A stretch of DNA of 37,539 bases from Caryophanales bacterium UBA1231 (GTDB taxonomy: Bacteria > Bacillota_I > Bacilli_A > ML615J-28 > CAG-313): assembly GCA_002309035.1 (NCBI GenBank), contig DBWT01000040.1:2203-39741 (forward strand), read 5' to 3'. Positions 8,286 through 16,613 of this stretch are shown one piece after another (within the stretch, counting starts at the first letter, position 1; each line of letters starts with the position of its first letter). The notes beneath the pieces are model-generated. The model did not search any database. It saw only the letters and a list, made by a program, of their open reading frames with translations, and was not told the DNA's origin. Both the position numbers and the translations under genes were made by a program.

Positions 8286-10151
8286 ATGAAGAAAAGTAAA
8301 CGATCCATTATTCAAAAAATACTATTGTTTATTTTATTATTAGTCGTAATTGGTATGCTCTTTTTCTTCTTTAAAGATATTATTATTCCATTTATTCGTT
8401 TCGAATTAAATGGTCAATATGATGAAGCAAAAGAACTATTAAAAGATGCTGGTATCATTGGGATGACCGCTGTTTCTTTAATCGAAGGATTACAAATGGT
8501 TGTTGTCTTTATTCCTGCTGAATTTATCCAATTATCTTCAGGGATGGCATATCCTATTTATATTACAATTCCTCTTCTTGATTTAGGTGTTATCATTGGT
8601 GCATCAATCATTTGGGTTTTAGTACATTCATTTAAGTTCCAAACAGACTTTTTACCTAATACCCAAAAACGTATTGAGGCTTTCGCAAAAAAAGCAAAAA
8701 ATACACAACTTTTAATGTTTTTATTATTTTTTACACCAATTATTCCTTTTGGTGCAATATGTTACTATGGTAGTAGTTCAAAAATAAAATATCCAAGATA
8801 TATTATTACTTGTGCTTTAGGTGTTTTGCCTTCAATCATTACATCAATTTTAATGGGTAAAGCAATCAAAGAGTTTATTGCTAGTGCAATCCCACTATAT
8901 TTATTCATTATTATTGTGGTTGCCTTAGCATTAATTCTACTACTTTTCATTATTGTTATCTTAAATCACTTTATTTTCAAGAAAGATCGAGGAACTCCAG
9001 ATCATCCGTTATATGCGATAATGAATAAAATTTTAAAGTTCATATGTCATAATGGTAAACACTATAAATTGATTGGAAGAGAAAAGCTTAAAGAATTAAA
9101 AGAAAACTTTATTGTTATTTCTAATCATGCTGGTTATTATGATTTCTATCGAGCTTATAAAATTGTCGATACAAACTTAAGTAATATTGCTAATAGACAA
9201 TTAATGTCTGGTAAGCATTTAACAAAGATATCAACAACTGCAGGTTTTATTCCTAAAAAACTATTTGATCCTGATTTAGAAACAATCATGAAATCAAAAA
9301 GAATGCTTAAGATGGGTTATTCATTGTTCATGTGCCCTGAAGGAAGACTTTCCATTGATGGTACTAATTATCCATTAGATGATGCTTTAGCTAAATTCCT
9401 TAAAACTATGAAAACCGATGTTATTTTCATAAACATTAGAGGAGCATATCTAGCTGAATGTAAATGGCGTAAGAAACGTTATCGTACACCAATCGAAGTT
9501 GAAATTAAAAATGTTTTAACAAAAGATTATCTTGATAGTGCATCAATTAGTGATATTATGAATATTGCTGAAGAAAGTCTTAAGACAAATGATTTCGAGT
9601 ATTCAAAAGATTTATCAATCTACAAAATGAAAAATAAAGCTTTAGGTTTAGAAAACTTATTATATATGTGTCCTAAATGTGGAAAGCTCTATAAAATGAA
9701 ATCAACAAATAATAGTCTTTATTGTGATGAATGTGGATTCAAATTAAACATTTTAGATAATTATCATTTTGATAACAGCGAATATGAAAATATTCATGAA
9801 TATTATGAATGGATGAAAAATGTGGAAAAGAAAGATTTATTTAATGTCGATTTAATGGTTAAAGTTAAAGCCAAAATCTTTAATGAAGACTTTAAATCAT
9901 TTGATATTGATTATGGTGTTTGTCATTTGACTAAAGAAGGTATATCTTATAGTTCTTTAAATAGCGATTATCATATCTTTAAAGCAATTACTGATTTACC
10001 TGGTCTTGCATTTTCCATCAATCAAGAATTTGAGTTTTATAACAATAATCGCTTGCACTTCTTCTATCCAGAAGAAAATAAAATAGAATGTACAAGATGG
10101 GCTTTATTGGTAGATTTATTAAACGAGGAATTAAAGAATGGAAGAGAATAA
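8286..10151 (+). CDS. DedA/VTT membrane domain fused to PlsC-type acyltransferase and zinc ribbon
   Basis: A 621-residue protein with three parts. Residues about 10-235 form a multi-helix membrane region of the VTT/DedA (SNARE-associated, TVP38) type, including FIPAEFIQLSSG and FTPIIPFGAICYYG, a family linked to lipid flipping. Residues about 255-430 are a PlsC-type glycerolipid acyltransferase with the HX4D motif NHAGYYD and FMCPEGRLS. Residues about 455-490 form a zinc ribbon (CPKC...CDEC) followed by a C-terminal domain I cannot name. The expected role is acylation of a lysophospholipid or related lipid at the membrane, perhaps coupled to its movement across the bilayer; coupling is inference. 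It overlaps the next gene by 14 bases. Confidence 0.85.
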   Translation: MKKSKRSIIQKILLFILLLVVIGMLFFFFKDIIIPFIRFELNGQYDEAKELLKDAGIIGMTAVSLIEGLQMVVVFIPAEFIQLSSGMAYPIYITIPLLDLGVIIGASIIWVLVHSFKFQTDFLPNTQKRIEAFAKKAKNTQLLMFLLFFTPIIPFGAICYYGSSSKIKYPRYIITCALGVLPSIITSILMGKAIKEFIASAIPLYLFIIIVVALALILLLFIIVILNHFIFKKDRGTPDHPLYAIMNKILKFICHNGKHYKLIGREKLKELKENFIVISNHAGYYDFYRAYKIVDTNLSNIANRQLMSGKHLTKISTTAGFIPKKLFDPDLETIMKSKRMLKMGYSLFMCPEGRLSIDGTNYPLDDALAKFLKTMKTDVIFINIRGAYLAECKWRKKRYRTPIEVEIKNVLTKDYLDSASISDIMNIAEESLKTNDFEYSKDLSIYKMKNKALGLENLLYMCPKCGKLYKMKSTNNSLYCDECGFKLNILDNYHFDNSEYENIHEYYEWMKNVEKKDLFNVDLMVKVKAKIFNEDFKSFDIDYGVCHLTKEGISYSSLNSDYHIFKAITDLPGLAFSINQEFEFYNNNRLHFFYPEENKIECTRWALLVDLLNEELKNGRE

Positions 10152-11553
10152 AAAATTATTAAATATTTCGAAAAAAACATTTATTAGCATTGTTATTTTA
10201 TTGGCTTGCTTAATCATTTTATCAATTGTTTTAACATATATTCTACCTAAAGGTGATTTTTTAACTTTAGCTGATGGTACAATTGATTATTCAACATTTG
10301 TTGAAAATCATGACATTAAAGGTGTTAATATCTTTAAGGGTATCTTTTCACCAATTCTTGTATTATTATCAAGTGATGGAATTTCCTTAATCTTTTTATC
10401 AATTTTCTTACTGATTATTGCTGGAGCATTTCAAGTGTTCCAAGATGTTAAAGGTATTAAAGCTATCGTTGTAAAGATTGCTGAAAAGTTCCAAAATAAG
10501 AAATTTTTATTCTTTGCTTTAATTATTCTCTTATTTATGGCTTTTGGTGCTTTCCTTGGATTATTTGAAGAAGTATTAACACTTCTACCTATTATGATTA
10601 TTTTATGTATCAGTATGGGTTATGATTCATTCACAGGCTTTTTGATTTCGATCTTTGCTTGTGGTATGGGGTTTGCTTCAAGTATTTCAAATCCTTTTAC
10701 TGTTCTTTTCGCATCAAGCATTATTGGCGTTAATCCTTTAACACATATTTGGTTCCGTTTTATTATCTTCATTGTCATGTATTTATTTACTTTAGGTATT
10801 GTGTTATTGTATGTTCGAAAAATCAATAAAAATGAAGAAGCTTCATATACATATAAGCATGACTTAAGTTTAAAAGATGAAGTTCAAGAAAACGAAGAAA
10901 TTCCAAATGCACAAAAACTTAAAACTATTTATATTGTTTTCTTTAGTATTGTTTTAGCTGTTCTTATTATCTTTTCAGCTCTTAGTTTCTTAAGAGACTA
11001 TACAGTACCTGCTTTAATTGCCGTCTTTTTGATTGGTGGACTAATAAGTGGTTACCTTGCATCTAAAAACTTCAAAATGGTGCTAAAATCGTTCTTAAAA
11101 GGAATTTTATCAGCACTACCTACAATTTTGTTAGTTTTGATGGCTGCATCAATAAAATACATTTTAGTTGAAGGACATGCGATTGCTTCAATCTCACATT
11201 GGATTTCAACACTTATTCAAGGTAAGAATATCTATATCATTGCTTTAATTATCTATTTAGTTATTATTATTCTTGAATTCTTTATTTCATCTTCAACAGC
11301 CAAAGCAATATTTGTTATGGGAATCTTATCAACTTTATCCATTGGTTTATCAAAAGAAATGCTTGTCCTTCTTTATACTTTTGGTGATGGATATACTAAT
11401 TTAATTTTCCCAACATCTCCAGTTTTATTGATAAGTTTATCAATGATTGGATTTGATTATTTCAAATGGATTAAAAAGAGTTGGTGGATGTTCTTAATTA
11501 ATACTGTTTTAGTAATAGGATTCATCCTTTTAGCTGTTTTAATTAGATACTAA
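10138..11553 (+). CDS. YfcC-family membrane transporter
   Basis: A 471-residue integral membrane protein with about twelve hydrophobic helices. It opens with a cytosolic NISKKTFISIV, then the early loop ILPKGDF, and contains LLPIMIILCISMGYD, CGMGFASSISNPFTVLFAS and the late FGDGYTNLIFPTSPVLL, all typical of the YfcC / C4-dicarboxylate-anaerobic carrier superfamily. Substrates in this group are poorly known; amino acids or dicarboxylates are possible. Its ATG lies within the end of the preceding gene behind GAGGA, indicating translational coupling, and a terminator follows at once. Confidence 0.85.
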   Translation: MEENKKLLNISKKTFISIVILLACLIILSIVLTYILPKGDFLTLADGTIDYSTFVENHDIKGVNIFKGIFSPILVLLSSDGISLIFLSIFLLIIAGAFQVFQDVKGIKAIVVKIAEKFQNKKFLFFALIILLFMAFGAFLGLFEEVLTLLPIMIILCISMGYDSFTGFLISIFACGMGFASSISNPFTVLFASSIIGVNPLTHIWFRFIIFIVMYLFTLGIVLLYVRKINKNEEASYTYKHDLSLKDEVQENEEIPNAQKLKTIYIVFFSIVLAVLIIFSALSFLRDYTVPALIAVFLIGGLISGYLASKNFKMVLKSFLKGILSALPTILLVLMAASIKYILVEGHAIASISHWISTLIQGKNIYIIALIIYLVIIILEFFISSSTAKAIFVMGILSTLSIGLSKEMLVLLYTFGDGYTNLIFPTSPVLLISLSMIGFDYFKWIKKSWWMFLINTVLVIGFILLAVLIRY

Positions 11554-11556
11554 GAT

Positions 11557-11590
11557 AAAGCATAGTCATCGATTGATGATTATGCTTTTT
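11557..11590 (+). terminator. terminator after the yfcC gene
   Basis: The stem AAAGCATA-GTCATC pairs with GATGAT-TATGCTTT around loop GATT, with a T-run ending at 11590. It begins four bases after the TAA stop. Confidence 0.9.
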
Positions 11591-11682
11591 GTATTCTAAT
11601 TGTCTTTTTCTGCAATTCATTTTATTATTGTTGCATTTTTCAACAAAAAATAATAAAATAACAAAGGTTGTAAAAATAAAAT

Positions 11683-11716
11683 AAATGTTTTATGAACATA
11701 AATGTTCTATAAACAT
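11683..11716 (+). promoter_or_regulatory. two abutting 17-bp palindromic repeats, probable operator
   Basis: AAATGTTTTATGAACAT (11683-11699) is followed directly by AAATGTTCTATAAACAT (11700-11716), 15 of 17 bases identical. Each copy contains a dyad ATGTT-N5-AACAT, and a further dyad GAACAT-AA-ATGTTC spans their junction. They end 23 bases before the start of the membrane-protein pair. This is the form of a tandem repressor or activator site; the regulator is unknown. The rest of 11591-11739 is AT-rich and holds only a small hairpin TTGTTG/CAACAA at 11628-11646. Confidence 0.6.
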
Positions 11717-11739
11717 TTGTATTTTAATATGGTGATTAT

Positions 11740-12444
11740 ATGATTAAACTATTGATTTTTTCAACTGTCATGATGATTATAGTTACTTTAGTTTTAATAC
11801 TACTTTATAAGCTAGAATTAAAAGAAAAAACAAAGAACCTTATTTTTATTATCTCAAGCATCTTGACAGTTATTATTCATTATCTACCTTTTATCGTATC
11901 TTTATTTAAAGGCCATATATTAACCGATAATATTTATTATTTACCAGTATATCCTTGTAATGTGATAATGTGGTTGAATATTATTTTGTGTTTCTTTTTA
12001 AAAAAGAAAAATGTTGTGTTTGAAACCCTTGCTGATTTTTCCTTTTTCTGTGGAACACTTTGTGGTTTAATTGGACTTTTCTTCAATGAGAACTTTTTAA
12101 GCAATCCTGTGTTTTTTGACTTAATTAGTATCAAAGGTTTATTTAGCCATGTTGTGATGATTTTTGCATGTTTATCACTTGGCGTCTTCAAATGGATTAA
12201 AGTCAATACTTTGAAAAACACACTTCATTTATTGATTGGTTGTTTAATCTTTGTTTTTTGTCATTTCTATACAAACCTTATTCTTGGCTTACAAGGATTA
12301 GAAAAAACAGATGCTTTTTATATCAATAAGATGTTTGAAAAAGGTGCATATCTTAATTTCTTTACAATTTCAATTCTTGGTTTAATCTTAATTATCGTAG
12401 GAACAAAATTATATGAAAAAATAAAAAATCGAGGTGTAAAATGA
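11740..12444 (+). CDS. YwaF/TMEM164-like membrane protein, first of pair
   Basis: A 234-residue protein with about seven membrane helices. The segment YYLPVYPCNVIMWLN has a Cys (C73) after a P-x-x-P-like turn, equivalent to the FHLC motif of the next gene, and LFSHVVMIF has a His (H137), 64 residues later. The same Cys/His pair is reported as catalytic in human TMEM164, an acyltransferase for ether phospholipids, and I recall bacterial YwaF being placed in the same Pfam family. It is more divergent than its neighbour. Ribosome binding site GGTGAT precedes the ATG. The stop overlaps the next start as ATGA, so both are translationally coupled. Function is inference. Confidence 0.65.
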   Translation: MIKLLIFSTVMMIIVTLVLILLYKLELKEKTKNLIFIISSILTVIIHYLPFIVSLFKGHILTDNIYYLPVYPCNVIMWLNIILCFFLKKKNVVFETLADFSFFCGTLCGLIGLFFNENFLSNPVFFDLISIKGLFSHVVMIFACLSLGVFKWIKVNTLKNTLHLLIGCLIFVFCHFYTNLILGLQGLEKTDAFYINKMFEKGAYLNFFTISILGLILIIVGTKLYEKIKNRGVK

Positions 12445-13217
12445 GTTTAAGAGAAATATTATTAAATATCTTTAAGAAAGATATTGGTGGACCAGATATT
12501 ACATTATTTGGATTTTTCCACATTTTTTACTTTTTAATTATTATTGGTGTAACTGTATTATTGGTTTTCCTTTTCATTAAGAAAGATCAAAGTGTCAAAA
12601 AGAAAGTCCTTGACATTTATTGTATGATTCTTGTTGGACTATATCTAGGTGATTTCTTTGTTCATCCTTTCATTTATGGAGAAAACAGTTTAATTGTTGA
12701 TAAACTACCATTCCATTTATGTACACTTGCTTGTCCATTAATTGCGTTATGCCGAATTTTCCCTAATAAATTAAGACACATTAGATGTGCATCAACAATT
12801 CTTGGCTTTGTAGGAGCATTGATGTATCTTACATGTCCAAATGGTGCAGTAGGTGTTGGTATTAAAGCTTTTAGTTACACTATTCTTCAAACATTTACAT
12901 ATCATGGTGTTTTATTTACTTATGGTATTTTAGCACTTGCCTTTGAAGATATCGTACCTAATATTAAAAAGATTTGGATTGAACTAATAATGATTGTTTG
13001 TATCGATTTAATGTCATTAGGTGCTAATGCTGCATATTCAACAAGCGATAGTCACTATGACTGGTTCTTCTCAACAGGCTCTAGTTTTGGTATGAGTCCA
13101 TATGTTATGCCATTTATTATGTTAGGTATTATTTTTGCGATGTGTCTTGCGATATACGGATTATATTACCTATTTAAATATAAAGTCTTTAAACAAAAAG
13201 AAGCTATCCAAGGTTAA
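12441..13217 (+). CDS. YwaF (TIGR02206)/TMEM164-like membrane protein, second of pair
   Basis: A 258-residue protein with about seven membrane helices. It shows the YwaF-family order: an N-terminal LFGFFHIFYF helix, then DKLPFHLCTLACPL with C94, then TFTYHGVLFTYG with H155. The 61-residue Cys-to-His spacing is close to that of TMEM164 (about 58 from memory). If the relationship holds, it could transfer acyl chains between membrane lipids. It starts within the stop of the previous gene after GAGGTG. A bidirectional terminator begins within its last codons. Confidence 0.8.
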   Translation: MSLREILLNIFKKDIGGPDITLFGFFHIFYFLIIIGVTVLLVFLFIKKDQSVKKKVLDIYCMILVGLYLGDFFVHPFIYGENSLIVDKLPFHLCTLACPLIALCRIFPNKLRHIRCASTILGFVGALMYLTCPNGAVGVGIKAFSYTILQTFTYHGVLFTYGILALAFEDIVPNIKKIWIELIMIVCIDLMSLGANAAYSTSDSHYDWFFSTGSSFGMSPYVMPFIMLGIIFAMCLAIYGLYYLFKYKVFKQKEAIQG

Positions 13218-13231
13218 TCCTTGAATAGCTT
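13201..13231. terminator. bidirectional terminator between convergent units
   Basis: AAGCTATCCAAGG pairs with CCTTGAATAGCTT around TTAA. On the plus strand it is followed by TTTATTTTAT, on the minus strand by CTTTTTG. It overlaps the last codons and stop of the 12441-13217 gene and abuts the stop of sua5 at 13232, so one hairpin serves both converging operons. Confidence 0.85.
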
Positions 13232-13810
13232 TTATTTTATAATTACTGAGCCTTGTCTTAAGATTTTAATATCTTTTCCTGTGACATCTACCACAGTTGA
13301 ACTAACATTTAAATGTTCTTCATTATCAAGTACTAAATAATCGAGATATTCATGAAAAGCATGATCGATTTCTTCAGGTGAATTGATTGGTTTTTCACCA
13401 GAATAATTGATTGATGTTGTCACAAAAGGACCAAAATGATTTAAAATCCTTAATGCAATTTGGGAATTAGGCATTCTTAAACCAATTGTATCTTTTGTGA
13501 AAGGAAAATAGTTATCATCTTTTTTAGAAACAATAATTGTTAAAGCACCCGGCCATAAAACCATTAGTTTTAAAGCTTCATCATTAATGATAATGTGATC
13601 TTTAACTTGATTGATATGACCAATTAAAAGAGCTAATGGTTTATTTTGTTCTCTTTTTTTCATTTCATAAATCTTTTTTACACCTGATAAGACATGTTCA
13701 TCAAGTAATACACCAACACCAAAGATTGTGTCTGTTGAAAAAGCAACTAGTTTATTGGAAATATCTTCTTTTTTAAGTTTTAAAAAATCATTCAATGTTA
13801 TTTTAATCAT
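13232..13810 (-). CDS. Sua5/YrdC/YwlC threonylcarbamoyl-AMP synthase
   Basis: This enzyme makes threonylcarbamoyl-AMP from threonine, bicarbonate and ATP for the t6A modification of tRNAs that read ANN codons. The 192-residue length corresponds to the YrdC domain alone. Family motifs are FSTDTIFGVGVL, KKREQNKPLALLI, WPGALTI, GLRMPNSQIA and FVTTSINYSGEKPINSPEEI. The start ATG behind GAGGA overlaps the preceding gene by 8 bases. The prfA-prmC-sua5 neighbourhood is conserved in Firmicutes. Confidence 0.93.
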   Translation of the reverse strand: MIKITLNDFLKLKKEDISNKLVAFSTDTIFGVGVLLDEHVLSGVKKIYEMKKREQNKPLALLIGHINQVKDHIIINDEALKLMVLWPGALTIIVSKKDDNYFPFTKDTIGLRMPNSQIALRILNHFGPFVTTSINYSGEKPINSPEEIDHAFHEYLDYLVLDNEEHLNVSSTVVDVTGKDIKILRQGSVIIK

Positions 13811-14609
13811 TTTGTTCCTCTAAATTTTTTAATCTTTCATCTAGTTCTTCTTCTGAAATATCACCACAACGATATTCATTGAATAATCGTTCCATGATTT
13901 GTTCTTTGGTTTCATGAACAGATTCGCTTCGTTGTTGTTGATGTTGATTCATGTATTCATTAAAACTATCTTCATCATCGATTGTTTTATAGTCATAATC
14001 ATATTGTTTTTCTGAAGCAATTTGATTGTTAAGACGTTGTTGATTGAAACGTCCAATTCTTTTTTTGTATAAAGTGAAAAGCAAGAAAGAAAAACCAATA
14101 CAAATAATAACAAAGACAATCATCATAATGCGAAGTTTTGTGATTAACGAAATTTCTTTTTTATTTTTAGGAAACTTCGTTGATGCATTTCCTTGAAGTG
14201 GTTCAGTTTCTAATTTATTTAGTAAATCACTTATGTTATATTCTCCCATTAAGATTTCTTTTTCACCATCATATATATAAAACAACAATTTAGTTTGTTT
14301 TTTGACTTCTAATCCATAGCCTTCAACAACTAATGAATCAGGAACATAAGTAGTTAATTCATCATCTAATTTGATTCGTAAATATAATTTTTGACTTTGA
14401 TTATATGCATATAAATAACATGAAGCATAATATCTACTTTTAACCTTACCAAAGACTAAAGCTAAATCACCATATACATTTTCTTCATCCATTAAGTATA
14501 TATATGTTTCATAACAATTATTGATGTTTTCTTTAAACTCTTGACCATTAGTTGTTGTTGAAATACTTAATAAATTGATGAATACTAAAATAAAACTAAT
14601 TATTTTCAT
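13803..14609 (-). CDS. single-pass membrane protein with SHOCT-like C terminus, unknown
   Basis: A 268-residue protein with a signal sequence (residues 1-22), an extracellular domain of about 130 residues rich in Tyr and acidic residues, one membrane helix (about 160-183) and a cytosolic tail. The tail is polar with a Q-rich MNQHQQQRS and ends in ERLFNEYRCGDISEEELDERLKNLEE, which resembles a SHOCT motif (short C-terminal oligomerisation helix pair). It overlaps prmC upstream by 14 bases and sua5 downstream by 8 bases. I do not recognise a family for the extracellular part. Confidence 0.75.
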   Translation of the reverse strand: MKIISFILVFINLLSISTTTNGQEFKENINNCYETYIYLMDEENVYGDLALVFGKVKSRYYASCYLYAYNQSQKLYLRIKLDDELTTYVPDSLVVEGYGLEVKKQTKLLFYIYDGEKEILMGEYNISDLLNKLETEPLQGNASTKFPKNKKEISLITKLRIMMIVFVIICIGFSFLLFTLYKKRIGRFNQQRLNNQIASEKQYDYDYKTIDDEDSFNEYMNQHQQQRSESVHETKEQIMERLFNEYRCGDISEEELDERLKNLEEQND

Positions 14610-15459
14610 TATCTACTCCAATTAGAACAATTGTCATACGATCTTTCCCACTTAAGTCTTTAATAGATATGACTTTAGCTTTTGGTAAATATTTTGTAGC
14701 AAGAGCTATCATCTCTTGTTTTTTTGTATGACTATGTTCAAAACCCATTATGGCTTTATCTTTTAAAACAAGGTTTGCTTTTTTAAAGATTTCTTCATAA
14801 AAGTGCATTCCATCTTTTCCACCAAATAATGCAACATTAGGTTCATTGTCTTTAACTAAAGGTTCAACATATTCATCATCAGGAATATATGGTGGATTGG
14901 AAACTAAAATGTCGAGTTTAATTCCTTGTTCGATGATTGGATCAAGCATATTGCCTTGAAGGAAAGTAATTTCAGCATTGTTGTTGATAGCATTTTGTTT
15001 GGCTGTTTTAAGGGCATCAGCTGAGATGTCTGTCGCATACATCGTCATTTGTGGCTCTTCACATTTTAATGCGATAGCGATATTACCTGAGCCTGTACCA
15101 ATGTCTGCTACAACCACTTCTTTCCCTTGAAAGACATCATCATAGTATGATAATACATAACCTACTAGTTCTTCTGTTTCACATCTTGGAATTAAGACAT
15201 CACCATTAACAATCATTTTATATCCATAAAAATATGAATATCCTACAATATGTTGAACAGGAAGTTCTTGAATAAGTTTATCAAATCCATCAAGAATTTT
15301 GTTTTCAATTTCTTGGGGAATTTCTTCATCCATACTAAGTAAGAAATCAGCACCTCTTAAATTTGATATTTCTAAAACTAATAGTTTAAATGCTTCGTTT
15401 TCTAAATGATTCTTTTTAGCAAGCTTAGCTCCTTGCTTTAAGATTTGTCGATATGTCAT
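14596..15459 (-). CDS. prmC: peptide chain release factor N5-glutamine methyltransferase
   Basis: PrmC methylates the Gln of the GGQ motif in release factors, here RF1 encoded just upstream. The S-adenosylmethionine motif is VADIGTGSGNIAIAL and the catalytic NPPY occurs as LVSNPPYIPDDE, with the N-terminal helical domain before them. I take the ATG at 15459 (MTYRQIL), which has AGGTGA at the proper spacing, giving 287 residues as usual; an in-frame ATG at 15495 would lie upstream of the predicted promoter. It is the first gene of a three-gene unit. Confidence 0.95.
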   Translation of the reverse strand: MTYRQILKQGAKLAKKNHLENEAFKLLVLEISNLRGADFLLSMDEEIPQEIENKILDGFDKLIQELPVQHIVGYSYFYGYKMIVNGDVLIPRCETEELVGYVLSYYDDVFQGKEVVVADIGTGSGNIAIALKCEEPQMTMYATDISADALKTAKQNAINNNAEITFLQGNMLDPIIEQGIKLDILVSNPPYIPDDEYVEPLVKDNEPNVALFGGKDGMHFYEEIFKKANLVLKDKAIMGFEHSHTKKQEMIALATKYLPKAKVISIKDLSGKDRMTIVLIGVDNENN

Positions 15460-15474
15460 ATAATCACCTATAAT

Positions 15475-15483
15475 ATTATAACA
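15475..15483 (-). promoter_or_regulatory. extended -10 promoter of prmC
   Basis: TGTTATAAT on the minus strand (15483-15475), between the prfA terminator and the prmC ribosome binding site. The predicted start near 15468 leaves only about nine leader bases. No strong -35. Confidence 0.65.
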
Positions 15484-15502
15484 AAAACTAAACATTTTTG
15501 CA

Positions 15503-15532
15503 TAAAAAAAGAAGCATACTAGTAATGCTTCT
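15503..15532 (-). terminator. strong terminator between prfA and prmC
   Basis: On the minus strand the stem AGAAGCAT/ATGCTTCT (15532-15510) with loop TACTAGT is followed by seven T. It starts one base after the prfA stop and separates prfA from prmC, which are usually cotranscribed. Confidence 0.9.
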
Positions 15533-15533
15533 C

Positions 15534-16601
15534 TTATTCATTGTTTTGGCTTAATGCTTTCTTTTGATCTTCAGCTATTAAAGCTTCGATTACTGGATCT
15601 AACTTTCCTTCCATAACACGATCAAGTTGTTGAATTGTAAAACCAATACGATGGTCAGTTACACGATTTTGTGGATAATTATATGTTCTAATCTTTTCAG
15701 AACGATCACCATGACCAACTTTGGCTAATCTTTCAACACCTTCGGCTTCGAGTTTTTCTTGAAGCATATGATCATATAATCTTGCTTGTAAAACTTTTAA
15801 AGCACTAGCTTTGTTTTCATGTTGGCTCTTACCATCTTGACAAGATACGACAATACCTGTTGGAATGTGGGTAACACGAATTGCTGATTTTGTCGTATTA
15901 ACGCATTGGCCACCAGGACCTGATGCGCAGAAAGTATCGATTCTAACATCATTTAAATCTAAATTAACTTCTAATTCATCTGCTTCAGGCATAACAAGAA
16001 CGGTTGCTGTCGAAGTATGAATTCTACCTGCTGATTCAGTGACAGGAACTCTTTGAACACGGTGTGATCCAGATTCATATTTTAAAAATGAATATACAGA
16101 ATCGCCCGTAATCATTAAACTGATAGATGCAAAACCACCTGCTTCACTTACTAATGAATCCATGACTTCAATTTTCCATCCTTTAGATTCAGCATATTTA
16201 GTATACATTCTAAATAAGTCACCAGCAAAAATATTAGCTTCGTCACCGCCAGCAGCTCCTCTAATTTCCATAATAACATTCTTTTCATCATTTGGATCTT
16301 TAGGGATTAAAAGAACTTTGATGTCTTGTTCAACTTCTTGAAGACGTTTCTTAGCAGATTCTAATTCAACTTCAGCCATTTCTTTGATTTCAGGATCAGA
16401 TTCACTTAGAAGTTCCTTAGCGTCTTTGATTTCTTGTTCAAGAAGTTTATATTCATTGTATTTATTTACAACTTTTTCTAAAGACTTTTGTTCTTTTGAA
16501 AGTGCTGTTAATTTCTTGATATCAGTCACAATCTCAGGATCGATTAACATTTCTGATATTTGATTGTATCTTGCCTGAATGGCTTCTAAACGATCAATCA
16601 T
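15534..16601 (-). CDS. prfA: peptide chain release factor 1
   Basis: RF1 terminates translation at UAA and UAG. The 355-residue length is normal. The stop-codon reading motif PVT (RVPVTESAGR) distinguishes RF1 from RF2, and the catalytic GGQ lies in SGPGGQCVNTTKSAIR. The ribosome binding site AGAGGT lies between the dnaB stop and the ATG. It is the last gene of the gdpP-dnaB-prfA unit. Confidence 0.98.
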   Translation of the reverse strand: MIDRLEAIQARYNQISEMLIDPEIVTDIKKLTALSKEQKSLEKVVNKYNEYKLLEQEIKDAKELLSESDPEIKEMAEVELESAKKRLQEVEQDIKVLLIPKDPNDEKNVIMEIRGAAGGDEANIFAGDLFRMYTKYAESKGWKIEVMDSLVSEAGGFASISLMITGDSVYSFLKYESGSHRVQRVPVTESAGRIHTSTATVLVMPEADELEVNLDLNDVRIDTFCASGPGGQCVNTTKSAIRVTHIPTGIVVSCQDGKSQHENKASALKVLQARLYDHMLQEKLEAEGVERLAKVGHGDRSEKIRTYNYPQNRVTDHRIGFTIQQLDRVMEGKLDPVIEALIAEDQKKALSQNNE

Positions 16602-16613
16602 ATATATACCTCT

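Noticed and set aside
11694..11707. GAAC...GTTC dyad resembling a Bacillus LexA box.
   Set aside because: The half-sites are six bases apart instead of four, and the larger 17-bp tandem repeat explains the dyad better.
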